The position numbers and the translations under genes are program-made. The notes beneath the pieces were generated by a model, which was given only the letters and a program-made list of their open reading frames with translations, searched no databases and was not told the DNA's origin. Shown piece by piece: positions 6,936 through 12,687 of a DNA stretch of 12,687 nucleotides (its first letter is position 1; the number at the start of each line of letters is the position of its first letter). This DNA is from Candidatus Poseidoniales archaeon (GTDB lineage Archaea > Thermoplasmatota > Poseidoniia > Poseidoniales > Poseidoniaceae): NCBI GenBank assembly GCA_012959845.1, contig DUCL01000157.1, positions 5,055 through 17,741 on the forward strand, read 5' to 3'.

Positions 6936-9035
6936 CTATTCCTCTGTTGTGGTATGAACCTTGGCAAAAAACCTTTTTGCAAAACTTGTTGTCGTTTCAG
7001 GCCCAGATGTGCTACTCATCATCAAATCACTCGGGTAACATTTGGAATAAACTCTATCCGAATGGCGCTTGTCCAAGAGTAGGATTAGGGCACGGTCTCC
7101 AATAGACCGAATCGGCCTTCCCATCGCTTGCATGATGGAATTAATTGCTGGCTGTGTTGAAGTATATTGCCATGCTAAATCTCGACCAAAACGTTCAGCA
7201 ACATACTCTTTCAATGAATCATTCAATACCGAAGGAGGTGGGTTAGGGATACCAACACAGGCGACTGCATCTAATATTCCACCATTATAGTCAACACCTT
7301 CGCTTAACCTTGCACCAAACACTCCGCACAATAGTATTCTTTGGCCAGATTCTTTTTCATCTTTTAATAAATCAACAATTCCATCAATATCCTGCTTTGA
7401 CCAATCTCTAGATTCTGTTACTTTGCGAATACCTGAGAAATGAGCATCGGCAAATATTTCATTGAGCATTTTGTATGATGGTACAAACACTGCAATATTA
7501 CCAGGTGTTCCTTTGACTAGAGCCTCAATTTGCGCTCTAATCTTCATAGTCATCGCATGGCCTCTCTCAGTGTATTTTGTTGTAACATCTTGTGCCAATA
7601 ATACGGGTCTTCTACTACCTGAAAATGGTGATATATATGACCTTGAAGTGGTCTTTGCACTAGGTAGCCCTAACAAATTGGCATACATTTCAGGCGGATA
7701 AAGAGTACCGGACATTAGAATCGCTCCTGCAGAGTTTTCGAAAACAGGTTTTGAAACTAATCCTGGGTCAAGCAAATGGGTTGTGATTTTACCATCCTTA
7801 CCCTTTGTATCGAAAATCAATGTCATTGCAGTCCCTTCTCCAAAGCGGTTAACGCAGCCTATAATTTCTGCGAAACGATGTGAATCTGGCTCAAATGCTC
7901 CTTCGTCAGAATCGGTATCAACTTCAATTTCCACATTTGCTAATAGTTTATGAATTAGTTTCAATCGGTCTTTGCGGCTTACCGGTGAGGTGATTTGGTC
8001 CTCATTTCCAATGATTGTTTTTTGACCCAAGACTCCATCCGTCAAATCGCAAGCACGGTGAATAGCATTGACAAAATCACTTGCCTCGACTTTCTGTTCA
8101 TCTTTGCCAGTTGGTAGACTACGGTGCAATGATTGGAATAATTCAGAGAATGTTCGCCGGCATTCTTTCATCACTTCCAATCCCCACATGTACAAATCGA
8201 TTTCATCCTCATTGGTCATAGGTCCAGCAGCAGCATTATGTTCCTGTAATGCTCCCAAATGTTCTTCTATTTCCATCGCAGCATTCCTTACTATCGTTGG
8301 TGTCAATCTTTTTTCCATTGTCAAACGAATTCTACCTGCTAAATTGTGCGCCTCGTCTACTACGATGATGATGTCACTTAGATTGACCCCCATCGCTTCT
8401 AGACTCACCTCGCGAACTCCATCATCAAATAAGTGATTATAATCTCCAACGAAAACATCAGCGTGTTTTACAGATTCACGTGCAACCTTCCAAGGGCATA
8501 CCTGTGTAAGAACATTATTTTCACGATGAATTTTTGTCAATTCTACTAATTCATCAACATGTAATGGGCCATCTAATATCCGTTGTGATAGGCTTGGAGC
8601 CTGTGTGATCCATGGAATACAACTTCTACTTTTTCTTGCCTGCGAGCATAGGATTGAAAATACCAGTGGCTTTTCCTTTGCAAATGGTTGAACACACATA
8701 CCCGATTGGCCAATCATGTCTACAAGGGTTATTTTCCCGTTATCCTTGCGTAATTGATTTAATCTTCTAACAGTATCAACAACGATTCGGTGCTGGCTTT
8801 GCCTTGATGTCAGGAAAAATATTTTCTTGGGTACAGCCGATTTTTTTGCAACCTCTAATGCGGCTGCAAGGGCAGCGGCGGTCTTTCCAATACCGGTGGG
8901 AGCTGCTGCCAAATGAAATCCGCCATTGGATAATGACTTATTTGCTTCAACGATCATATCTATTTGACCAGGTCTTGGGCTTTGATGCGCCAAGTATTCA
9001 ATCGCAGGATGAACCGATGCATTCTGCGACGTCAT
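6936..9035 (-). CDS. XPD/Rad3/DinG-type superfamily 2 DNA helicase with four-cysteine Fe-S region
   Basis: A 699-residue ATP-dependent helicase; this family unwinds DNA 5' to 3' in repair and replication-conflict processing. In order: a RPGQ Q-motif (21-24), Walker A PTGIGKT (46-52), exactly four cysteines between motifs Ia and II (C114, C130, C139, C180; the last in VCPW), DEAH (227-230), MSGTL (441-445), LSEGVDY motif V (577-583) and QAMGRPIRS motif VI (636-644). The four-cysteine insert is the place of the 4Fe-4S cluster in XPD, FANCJ and DinG. Cysteine spacing (15, 8, 40 residues between them) is its own variant. The length fits archaeal XPD-like proteins. The ATG at 9035 has GGAG about eight bases upstream. 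It heads a probable operon with the alpha-crystallin-like gene 27 bp downstream. Whether it is the archaeal XPD orthologue or a DinG-like paralogue cannot be settled by eye. Confidence 0.93.
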   Translation of the reverse strand: MTSQNASVHPAIEYLAHQSPRPGQIDMIVEANKSLSNGGFHLAAAPTGIGKTAAALAAALEVAKKSAVPKKIFFLTSRQSQHRIVVDTVRRLNQLRKDNGKITLVDMIGQSGMCVQPFAKEKPLVFSILCSQARKSRSCIPWITQAPSLSQRILDGPLHVDELVELTKIHRENNVLTQVCPWKVARESVKHADVFVGDYNHLFDDGVREVSLEAMGVNLSDIIIVVDEAHNLAGRIRLTMEKRLTPTIVRNAAMEIEEHLGALQEHNAAAGPMTNEDEIDLYMWGLEVMKECRRTFSELFQSLHRSLPTGKDEQKVEASDFVNAIHRACDLTDGVLGQKTIIGNEDQITSPVSRKDRLKLIHKLLANVEIEVDTDSDEGAFEPDSHRFAEIIGCVNRFGEGTAMTLIFDTKGKDGKITTHLLDPGLVSKPVFENSAGAILMSGTLYPPEMYANLLGLPSAKTTSRSYISPFSGSRRPVLLAQDVTTKYTERGHAMTMKIRAQIEALVKGTPGNIAVFVPSYKMLNEIFADAHFSGIRKVTESRDWSKQDIDGIVDLLKDEKESGQRILLCGVFGARLSEGVDYNGGILDAVACVGIPNPPPSVLNDSLKEYVAERFGRDLAWQYTSTQPAINSIMQAMGRPIRSIGDRALILLLDKRHSDRVYSKCYPSDLMMSSTSGPETTTSFAKRFFAKVHTTTEE

Positions 9036-9083
9036 AATTATACTCCATTGGCGACCCTTCTAAAGGATTGGGGAGTGAATGAC

Positions 9084-9097
9084 AAGGCTTACGCCTT
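9084..9097. repeat. Small hairpin in the helicase 5' region
   Basis: AAGGC (9084-9088), TTAC, GCCTT (9093-9097): a 5-bp stem with a 4-base loop, about 50 bp upstream of the helicase start. It may be part of the helicase promoter or leader region. No clear TATA element is visible between it and the start; TTTAG near 9058 is the closest AT-rich stretch. Confidence 0.25.
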
Positions 9098-9109
9098 AGT
9101 TGAGTAAAT

Positions 9110-9137
9110 GTGCCCAGAAATTTGGGGGTCTGGGCAC
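9110..9137 (-). terminator. Strong hairpin between the regulator operon and the helicase
   Basis: GTGCCCAGA (9110-9118) and TCTGGGCAC (9129-9137) form a perfect 9-bp stem around a 10-base loop. It starts 17 bp after the stop of the small gene at 9155 and lies in the 119-bp gap before the helicase. It is by far the most stable hairpin I see in the window. A terminator or RNA-end stabiliser of the regulator transcript is likeliest; a helicase leader element is the alternative. Confidence 0.55.
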
Positions 9138-9154
9138 GGGTTGTAACCACCAAC

Positions 9155-9346
9155 TCAGCTAGCTGGGGTGGAATCGGAGTCCTCCCCGTCGTCGTCATCG
9201 GGGAGGCCGTTTGTTGTTGGGTTTTGGCCATCTCGTGCACGACGGGCACGTAGACGCAAGGTGGCTAATCCGTGTAGGTTGGCCTCACCATACACAGCAA
9301 TGAAGGTGGCATCATGTGGTTTAAATCCATCATTTTGCCAAGACAT
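9155..9346 (-). CDS. Small charged protein coupled to the RHH regulator, unknown function
   Basis: 63 residues from the ATG at 9346 (MSWQNDGFKPHDATFIAVYG...). That start is chosen because GGAGGGG (9352-9358) lies five bases upstream, an excellent ribosome binding site. The frame is also open to a GTG at 9370, which overlaps the TAG stop of the regulator by one base and would give 71 residues. The protein has a short hydrophobic/aromatic part (DATFIAVYGEANLHGL), an Arg-rich patch (RLRARRARDG) and an acidic Ser/Asp tail (DDDDGEDSDS). The layout could suit a nucleic-acid-binding accessory protein, but I recognise no family. The plus-strand open frame over the same stretch (9168-9395) is rejected because it lacks a ribosome binding site. 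Confidence 0.6.
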   Translation of the reverse strand: MSWQNDGFKPHDATFIAVYGEANLHGLATLRLRARRARDGQNPTTNGLPDDDDGEDSDSTPAS

Positions 9347-9369
9347 CCCATCCCCTCCGAGCTCACCCA

Positions 9370-9744
9370 CTATTCGTGGTATTCCTCACGTCTGATCGTA
9401 ACTGCTCGAGACACCTCAAGAGCAGATTCGAATTTTTCAGTTAATTCCGCTAGTTGCTCAATTGCATTAGCGATATAGAGTTTCAATCCTTCATGGCAAG
9501 CAGTTTCTGGACTAATGCCTTGAAGTTCGTATAATTGTCCTAGGTGCATTTTGTTAGCACGGCCAATTGTTATTCGGACAGTATCCATATCAGGTAAGAG
9601 TGGCTGTCCTTGGAGGAATTGTTGTATTGCGAGACGAATTACATCAGAGCGATTTCTTGCACCATCAAGGCCAACTCTTGATTCCAATTCATTGAGGTCA
9701 TCCTCAGTGATTCTTAGCGAAACATTCTGGCTTGGCTGGCTCAT
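9370..9744 (-). CDS. Tandem ribbon-helix-helix (CopG/MetJ-like) transcriptional regulator
   Basis: 124 residues. Residues 6-45 (VSLRITEDDLNELESRVG...NRSDVIRLAIQQFL) are a textbook ribbon-helix-helix domain: a short strand that reads DNA, helix A, a turn with RSDVIR, and helix B. Residues about 54-100 (DTVRITIGRANKMHLGQLYELQGISPETACHEGLKLYIANAIEQL) repeat the same strand-helix-turn-helix layout, so one chain seems to carry two such units. The last ~20 residues are helical and charged. The ATG at 9744 follows a GGGAG ribosome binding site. The small gene at 9346 follows directly, so the two form an operon. Repeats over the putative promoter at 9767-9792 suggest autoregulation. No toxin-like partner is evident. 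The first domain is confident; the second is inferred by pattern. Confidence 0.88.
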   Translation of the reverse strand: MSQPSQNVSLRITEDDLNELESRVGLDGARNRSDVIRLAIQQFLQGQPLLPDMDTVRITIGRANKMHLGQLYELQGISPETACHEGLKLYIANAIEQLAELTEKFESALEVSRAVTIRREEYHE

Positions 9745-9766
9745 CTTCTCTCCCTCAGTACTCCAA

Positions 9767-9792
9767 GACAGTTCCAGACAGCATATAACTGT
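9767..9792 (-). promoter_or_regulatory. Putative promoter and operator of the RHH regulator
   Basis: On the minus strand a TATA-like TTATATG (complement of 9783-9789) lies about 40 bp before the regulator start. It is framed by an inverted repeat ACAGTT (9768-9773) / AACTGT (9787-9792) with centres 19 bp apart. In addition GACAG occurs twice, at 9767-9771 and 9777-9781, exactly 10 bp apart. Inverted or helical-turn-spaced short repeats over the core promoter are typical of RHH operators, so an autoregulatory site is a reasonable inference. Confidence 0.4.
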
Positions 9793-9825
9793 ATTCCATA
9801 TGATGGCAAATTGACATACAAATGA

Positions 9826-9845
9826 TTACACAGCACAGTGTGAAA
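9826..9845. repeat. Operator-like inverted repeat in the divergent intergenic region
   Basis: TTACACA, a 6-base centre, TGTGAAA: seven-base arms with one mismatch. It lies in the 274-bp region 9745-10018 between the divergent regulator and TerB-like genes. The rest of that region is AT-rich, with a second TGTGTGA at 9938-9943 and AT-rich sequence at 9976-9990 that may hold the promoter of the plus-strand gene. I see no RNA gene there. Confidence 0.3.
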
Positions 9846-10018
9846 TATCTGTAGAAGGAAAAAATGCACACTGCAAGGCACTTTCCTGTATTGCAAATTT
9901 TGAAGGCCGTCTTGAGATTGACATCCTGGGCACTATTGTGTGACATTTTGAAAGCATCGCCAAGATATTGAGGATAATTCGTAATAAATGCTAAACCCTA
10001 AACCCCTCACGTGTGGAT

Positions 10019-10468
10019 ATGCCCCTAACTCCTTCACGAGGATTGTATCTTTACATCAGTATCCTTCGAACTGCAATGGATGATAAAATTGTAACTAATA
10101 ACGAAGCATCAATCCTTCGCGTATTAGCAAATGCTTTGGGAGTCTATCCCAGCGACACGGCGACCTGCCTTTCTGTTGTGCGTGGTGAAGAAAAAGATCC
10201 ATTTGTAGATAATGATGCGGACTACTCAGGCCATCATATTGGAGATGTTGCAACATACCAAGGTGCTTTGATAGCAGCTCTTGATGATGAAGTGATAAGT
10301 GAAGATGAGTGGGAGATGCTAAATCACCTAAGAGAATTAATTGGACTTCAAGAAGATCAACACGGACTCATCGAAGAAGCGATACGAGCGATGGCAGATA
10401 TTGATGAAAATGGTTCTAGGAGATTAGAGAGATTAGAACGCTTCAATACGGTTTGTCCATATCGCTGA
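10019..10468 (+). CDS. TerB-like protein with two repeated acidic helical modules
   Basis: 149 residues from the ATG at 10019; a GTG two codons upstream (10013) is also possible. No ribosome binding site is visible for either, so translation may be leaderless. Two segments match each other: YLYISILRTAMDDKIVTNNEASILRVLANALGV near residue 10 and YQGALIAALDDEVISEDEWEMLNHLRELIGL near residue 80. Each has the pattern A-x-D-D-x-x-(V/I)-x-x-x-E-x-x-x-L followed by an amphipathic helix ending in LG. That DD/E pattern is the core of TerB (tellurite-resistance-like) domains, which bind metal and are often membrane-stress associated. The protein is strongly acidic and probably cytoplasmic. The role is unknown; there are no other ter genes here. 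It is encoded 168 bp upstream of gdhA on the same strand. Confidence 0.75.
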   Translation: MPLTPSRGLYLYISILRTAMDDKIVTNNEASILRVLANALGVYPSDTATCLSVVRGEEKDPFVDNDADYSGHHIGDVATYQGALIAALDDEVISEDEWEMLNHLRELIGLQEDQHGLIEEAIRAMADIDENGSRRLERLERFNTVCPYR

Positions 10469-10540
10469 AGGTTTAATTTATACACTCAAAGACGAATAGT
10501 ATTTTTTATTAAAGGGCTACTGAATCCATTTTCAACACCT

Positions 10541-10558
10541 ATGAAAAGGGCTTTTTAT
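10541..10558 (+). promoter_or_regulatory. Candidate BRE/TATA promoter of gdhA
   Basis: Purine-rich ATGAAAAGGG (10541-10550) is followed by CTTTTTAT (10551-10558), a good match to an archaeal BRE plus TATA pair. Initiation about 25 bp downstream would leave a leader of about 50 bases before the gdhA ATG at 10637. An alternative TTTATA at 10477-10482 lies directly after the TerB-like stop, and the T-run at 10502-10507 may end that upstream transcript. Confidence 0.45.
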
Positions 10559-10609
10559 CTGCGCTGTTAATGGCAACTATTAGAAGGGGTAAGCGGCGGG
10601 CATCAAATA

Positions 10610-10622
10610 CACACATTGTGTG
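10610..10622. promoter_or_regulatory. Palindrome CACACATTGTGTG in the gdhA leader
   Basis: Perfect six-base arms around one central base, just upstream of the gdhA ribosome binding site (GGTG at 10625-10628). The position, within the transcript leader, suits an operator or a small hairpin controlling gdhA. Its half site resembles the arms of the inverted repeat at 9826-9845. Function is inferred. Confidence 0.4.
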
Positions 10623-10636
10623 AAAGGTGTATCCTA

Positions 10637-11992
10637 ATGAGCGTAATTGATGCAATATATGACAAGGTAGTCGCACGCGACCCTAATCAGCCAGAATTCC
10701 ACCAAGCGGTGAAGGAAGTATTGGAATCACTTGAACCAGTGATTGAAGCACATCCTGAATACATTTCAATCATTGAACGCGTAGTTGAACCAGAAAGACT
10801 GATTCATTTCCGCGTTCCTTGGGTTGATGATGCAGGTGAAGTCCAAGTAAATAGGGGATATAGAATTCAATTTAATGGTGCAATTGGGCCATACAAAGGT
10901 GGCCTCCGATTCCATCCATCAGTAAATGCTTCAATTTTGAAGTTCTTAGCATTTGAGCAAATTTTCAAGAATTCCCTAACTGGTCTACCATTGGGTGGCG
11001 GAAAGGGCGGAGCAGACTTTAATTCAAAAGGTAGGAGCGATGGTGAAGTCATGCGTTTTTGTCAGTCATTCATGATGGAACTTTGGCGACATATTGGGCA
11101 TAACTGTGACGTGCCTGCCGGTGATATCGGCGTTGGTGGTAGAGAAATTGGTTATATGTTCGGTATGTATAAGCGTCTAAAAAATGAATTCCAAGGTGGA
11201 GTATTAACTGGTAAAGGCCGCTCATATGGAGGGTCTAGAATCCGTCCCGAAGCAACAGGATATGGTTTAGTATATTTCGCAAGAGAGATGTTGGCTACAA
11301 AAGGCAAGTCCTTTGAGGGTGCAACAGTATCAATCTCAGGTTCAGGAAACGTGGCACAATTTGCTTGTCAAAAGGTCCTATACTTGGGTGGAATACCTGT
11401 GACAATGTCCGATTCATCCGGATGGATTCACGACCCTGCTGGAATTACCCATGAGAAGTTAGATTATATCATGGACCTAAAGAACAACCGCAGAGGAAGA
11501 CTTTCAGAATATGCAGATCATTTCGATGGTGTGGAATATACTGTAGCAGAACCAGAGCCTACTGTAAGCGGTCTTTGGAATATTGATGTCGATGTAGCAC
11601 TTCCTTGTGCAACTCAAAACGAGTTGAACGGTGATGAAGCAAAGATGTTGGTCGCGAACAAAGTTATCGCAGTTGCAGAAGGAGCAAATATGCCTTGTAC
11701 ACCTGAAGCAGTTGAAGTTTTCCAAGCGAGCGGAGTTCTATTCGCACCTGGTAAGGCAAGTAACGCTGGTGGAGTAGCAACATCTGGGCTTGAAATGTCA
11801 CAAAATTCACTACGTATGTCGTGGACTCGTAAAGAAGTAGATGAAAAGTTAGAAGCTATCATGGTTAGTATTCACAAGAATGCATATAGAACTGCAAAGA
11901 AATATGGTCGAGAAGGAGACTATGTCTTTGGTGCAAATGTTGCAGGATTCCTAAAGATCGCTGAAGCAATGCATGCACAGGGTGTAGTCTGA
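10637..11992 (+). CDS. gdhA: Glutamate dehydrogenase, hexameric ~450-residue type (probably NADP-specific)
   Basis: A 451-residue enzyme that reversibly converts 2-oxoglutarate, ammonium and NAD(P)H to glutamate in the cytoplasm. Visible signatures: YKGGLRFHPSV with substrate lysine K87, K111, the family signature LPLGGGKGGADF with catalytic K123, AGDIGVGGREIGYM with catalytic D163, and the nucleotide fold GSGNVAQ (235-241). The residue after the second Rossmann strand is Ser (SDSSGW), as in NADP-dependent enzymes of the bacterial/fungal class. The length also fits that class rather than the ~420-residue archaeal type. The start is the ATG at 10637 with GAAAGGTG eight bases upstream; an upstream in-frame TTG at 10616 lies in the palindrome and is less likely. 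Together with amt it would turn imported ammonium into glutamate. It is monocistronic as far as seen, and the next gene is convergent. Confidence 0.97.
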   Translation: MSVIDAIYDKVVARDPNQPEFHQAVKEVLESLEPVIEAHPEYISIIERVVEPERLIHFRVPWVDDAGEVQVNRGYRIQFNGAIGPYKGGLRFHPSVNASILKFLAFEQIFKNSLTGLPLGGGKGGADFNSKGRSDGEVMRFCQSFMMELWRHIGHNCDVPAGDIGVGGREIGYMFGMYKRLKNEFQGGVLTGKGRSYGGSRIRPEATGYGLVYFAREMLATKGKSFEGATVSISGSGNVAQFACQKVLYLGGIPVTMSDSSGWIHDPAGITHEKLDYIMDLKNNRRGRLSEYADHFDGVEYTVAEPEPTVSGLWNIDVDVALPCATQNELNGDEAKMLVANKVIAVAEGANMPCTPEAVEVFQASGVLFAPGKASNAGGVATSGLEMSQNSLRMSWTRKEVDEKLEAIMVSIHKNAYRTAKKYGREGDYVFGANVAGFLKIAEAMHAQGVV

Positions 11993-12002
11993 AACGGAGA
12001 TT

Positions 12003-12040
12003 GTAGAACTTCTACTTGCCAATGTTTTGAATTCCAACAT
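12003..12040. terminator. Pair of small inverted repeats between convergent gdhA and archaellin genes
   Basis: GTAGAA C TTCTAC (12003-12015) is a perfect palindrome around one base, 10 bp after the gdhA stop. ATGTT (12022-12026) and AACAT (12036-12040) form a second weaker stem. They fill the 68-bp gap between two genes that converge, so a bidirectional end signal is plausible. No long T-run accompanies them, so the strength is uncertain. Confidence 0.35.
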
Positions 12041-12060
12041 CATCACTGAGCAACAGAATG

Positions 12061-12651
12061 TCATGTTACGGAAGCACCTATTGATAGGTCTCTGACCTGA
12101 AGTATTTGCGTTGTAACTCCGCCATCTGGCATATTTATCATGAAAGTTGCAGTAATTCCCCTTGATTCAATCCAATCTGGACCACAATGAGCATCACTTG
12201 GGTTTGCATTTGTGCCACCATCAATTCCGAAAAAATACCTCTTTCCAGATTCAAGAGTTGATACAGAAGTTGGTTGTTGGCCTACCTCCCAAATTGAACC
12301 AGGCCCTGAAATCCAAGAATTTAGTGAGCCACTCCTATAGTAGAAATTGCCATTATCAGTACATGACAATATCCAATCAACATCAGCAGGATTTACTTCT
12401 TTCCCCATTGATTGGTATTCTATCATGAATAGGTAATCGTCATAACTGTCCTCAACCCAAGCATTGAGAATTATCATCCGAGTTGCAGCCTCCTTATTGG
12501 CATCGTGTGCTGTGTGTTGGGTTTGTTGCGCTAATTTTTCCACTGCTTGGATAATTACTGCACTGGATACTGCAGCAACTAGTATGCACGCCATGAAGAC
12601 TATCATCAGTCCAATTCCATACTGAGCATTATCATCATATTCTTGTTTCAT
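12061..12651 (-). CDS. Archaellin / type IV pilin-like filament protein
   Basis: 196 residues. The N-terminus MKQEYDDNAQ-YGIGLMIVFMACILVAAVSSAVIIQ is a class III signal peptide followed by the hydrophobic assembly helix. The GIGxxIVFxAxxLVAAV stretch is the hallmark of archaellins, which are cleaved by a prepilin peptidase a few residues before the helix and polymerised into the archaellum. The remainder has Gly/Ser-rich beta character, with two Cys (SCTDNG and AHCGPDW) that could form a disulphide, and ends in TTQILQVRDLSIGASVT. It is short beside typical archaellins of about 200-230 residues. The ATG at 12651 follows GAGGTGA (12656-12662), a strong ribosome binding site. Upstream neighbours are outside the window, so membership of a larger archaellum cluster cannot be checked. 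A pilin role is the alternative. Confidence 0.85.
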   Translation of the reverse strand: MKQEYDDNAQYGIGLMIVFMACILVAAVSSAVIIQAVEKLAQQTQHTAHDANKEAATRMIILNAWVEDSYDDYLFMIEYQSMGKEVNPADVDWILSCTDNGNFYYRSGSLNSWISGPGSIWEVGQQPTSVSTLESGKRYFFGIDGGTNANPSDAHCGPDWIESRGITATFMINMPDGGVTTQILQVRDLSIGASVT

Positions 12652-12687
12652 TATATCACCTCAAAAAAATATCATCCCAGCATATGG

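Noticed and set aside
9036..9042. TATAATT just before the helicase ATG as a bacterial -10 box
   Set aside because: It is directly adjacent to the start codon and would leave no room for a transcript start; the gene set is archaeal.
8998..9249. 83-residue minus-strand ORF across the helicase 5' region
   Set aside because: Overlaps the small gene, the strong hairpin and the helicase start in another frame, and has no ribosome binding site.
9755..9946. 63-residue minus-strand ORF upstream of the RHH gene
   Set aside because: Cys/Tyr-rich, unlike any protein I know, lacks a ribosome binding site and covers the likely promoter and operator of the regulator.
9991..10007. Telomere-like CTAAACCCTAAACCCC
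   Set aside because: Only two units in a short intergenic stretch of a prokaryotic-type locus; most likely chance.
1..12687. CRISPR arrays, tRNA or rRNA genes
   Set aside because: No regularly spaced short repeats and no recognisable tRNA or rRNA sequence seen on either strand by eye.

Overview
The window looks like a piece of a marine planktonic euryarchaeon of the Marine Group II/III type (Poseidoniia); this assignment is an inference from gene content. The evidence is a very large Ig-repeat surface protein with a C-terminal DUF4129-like tail, an XPD/Rad3-type helicase with a four-cysteine iron-sulphur region, an archaellin with a class III signal peptide, purine-rich GGAG/GGTGA-type ribosome binding sites, and a hexameric GDH of the kind shared with bacteria. 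Most of the window is about 40% GC. The ammonium transporter gene is clearly richer (60% or more in the blocks I counted).

Layout. Positions 2-4828 (+) hold the 3' part of a giant surface-anchored protein that enters from the left edge. A hairpin follows its stop. Then comes a minus-strand block, read right to left: a DinG/XPD-like helicase (9035-6936), a 165-residue protein with an alpha-crystallin-like C-terminus (6908-6411), and an amt ammonium transporter (6308-5103). Upstream of the helicase, also on the minus strand, is a tandem ribbon-helix-helix regulator (9744-9370) with a small charged protein next to it (9346-9155); a strong hairpin separates this pair from the helicase. Diverging from the regulator on the plus strand are a TerB-like double-repeat protein (10019-10468) and gdhA (10637-11992). 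An archaellin-like gene (12651-12061, -) converges on gdhA at the right edge.

The most striking structure is around amt. The last 148 bp of the alpha-crystallin-like gene are present twice, with perfect identity and in the same orientation. One copy (6413-6560) is in the intact gene; the other (4923-5070) is a headless remnant on the far side of amt. The repeat unit is exactly 49 sense codons plus the first base of the stop. The two copies end in different stop codons (TAG and TGA), so each keeps a correct reading-frame end. The GC-rich amt cassette (offset 1490 bp) therefore looks like a unit that entered at the 3' end of a chromosomal gene, restored that end and displaced a duplicate, in the way integrative elements do at gene ends. 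No integrase, transposase or terminal inverted repeat is visible. A 16-bp palindrome sits at the junction between amt and the remnant.

Functionally, amt (ammonium uptake) and gdhA (ammonium assimilation into glutamate) form a plausible nitrogen-acquisition pair, although they are not in one operon, and no glnK or glutamine synthetase gene is in the window. The surface protein and the archaellin are cell-envelope and motility parts; the helicase belongs to DNA repair or processing.
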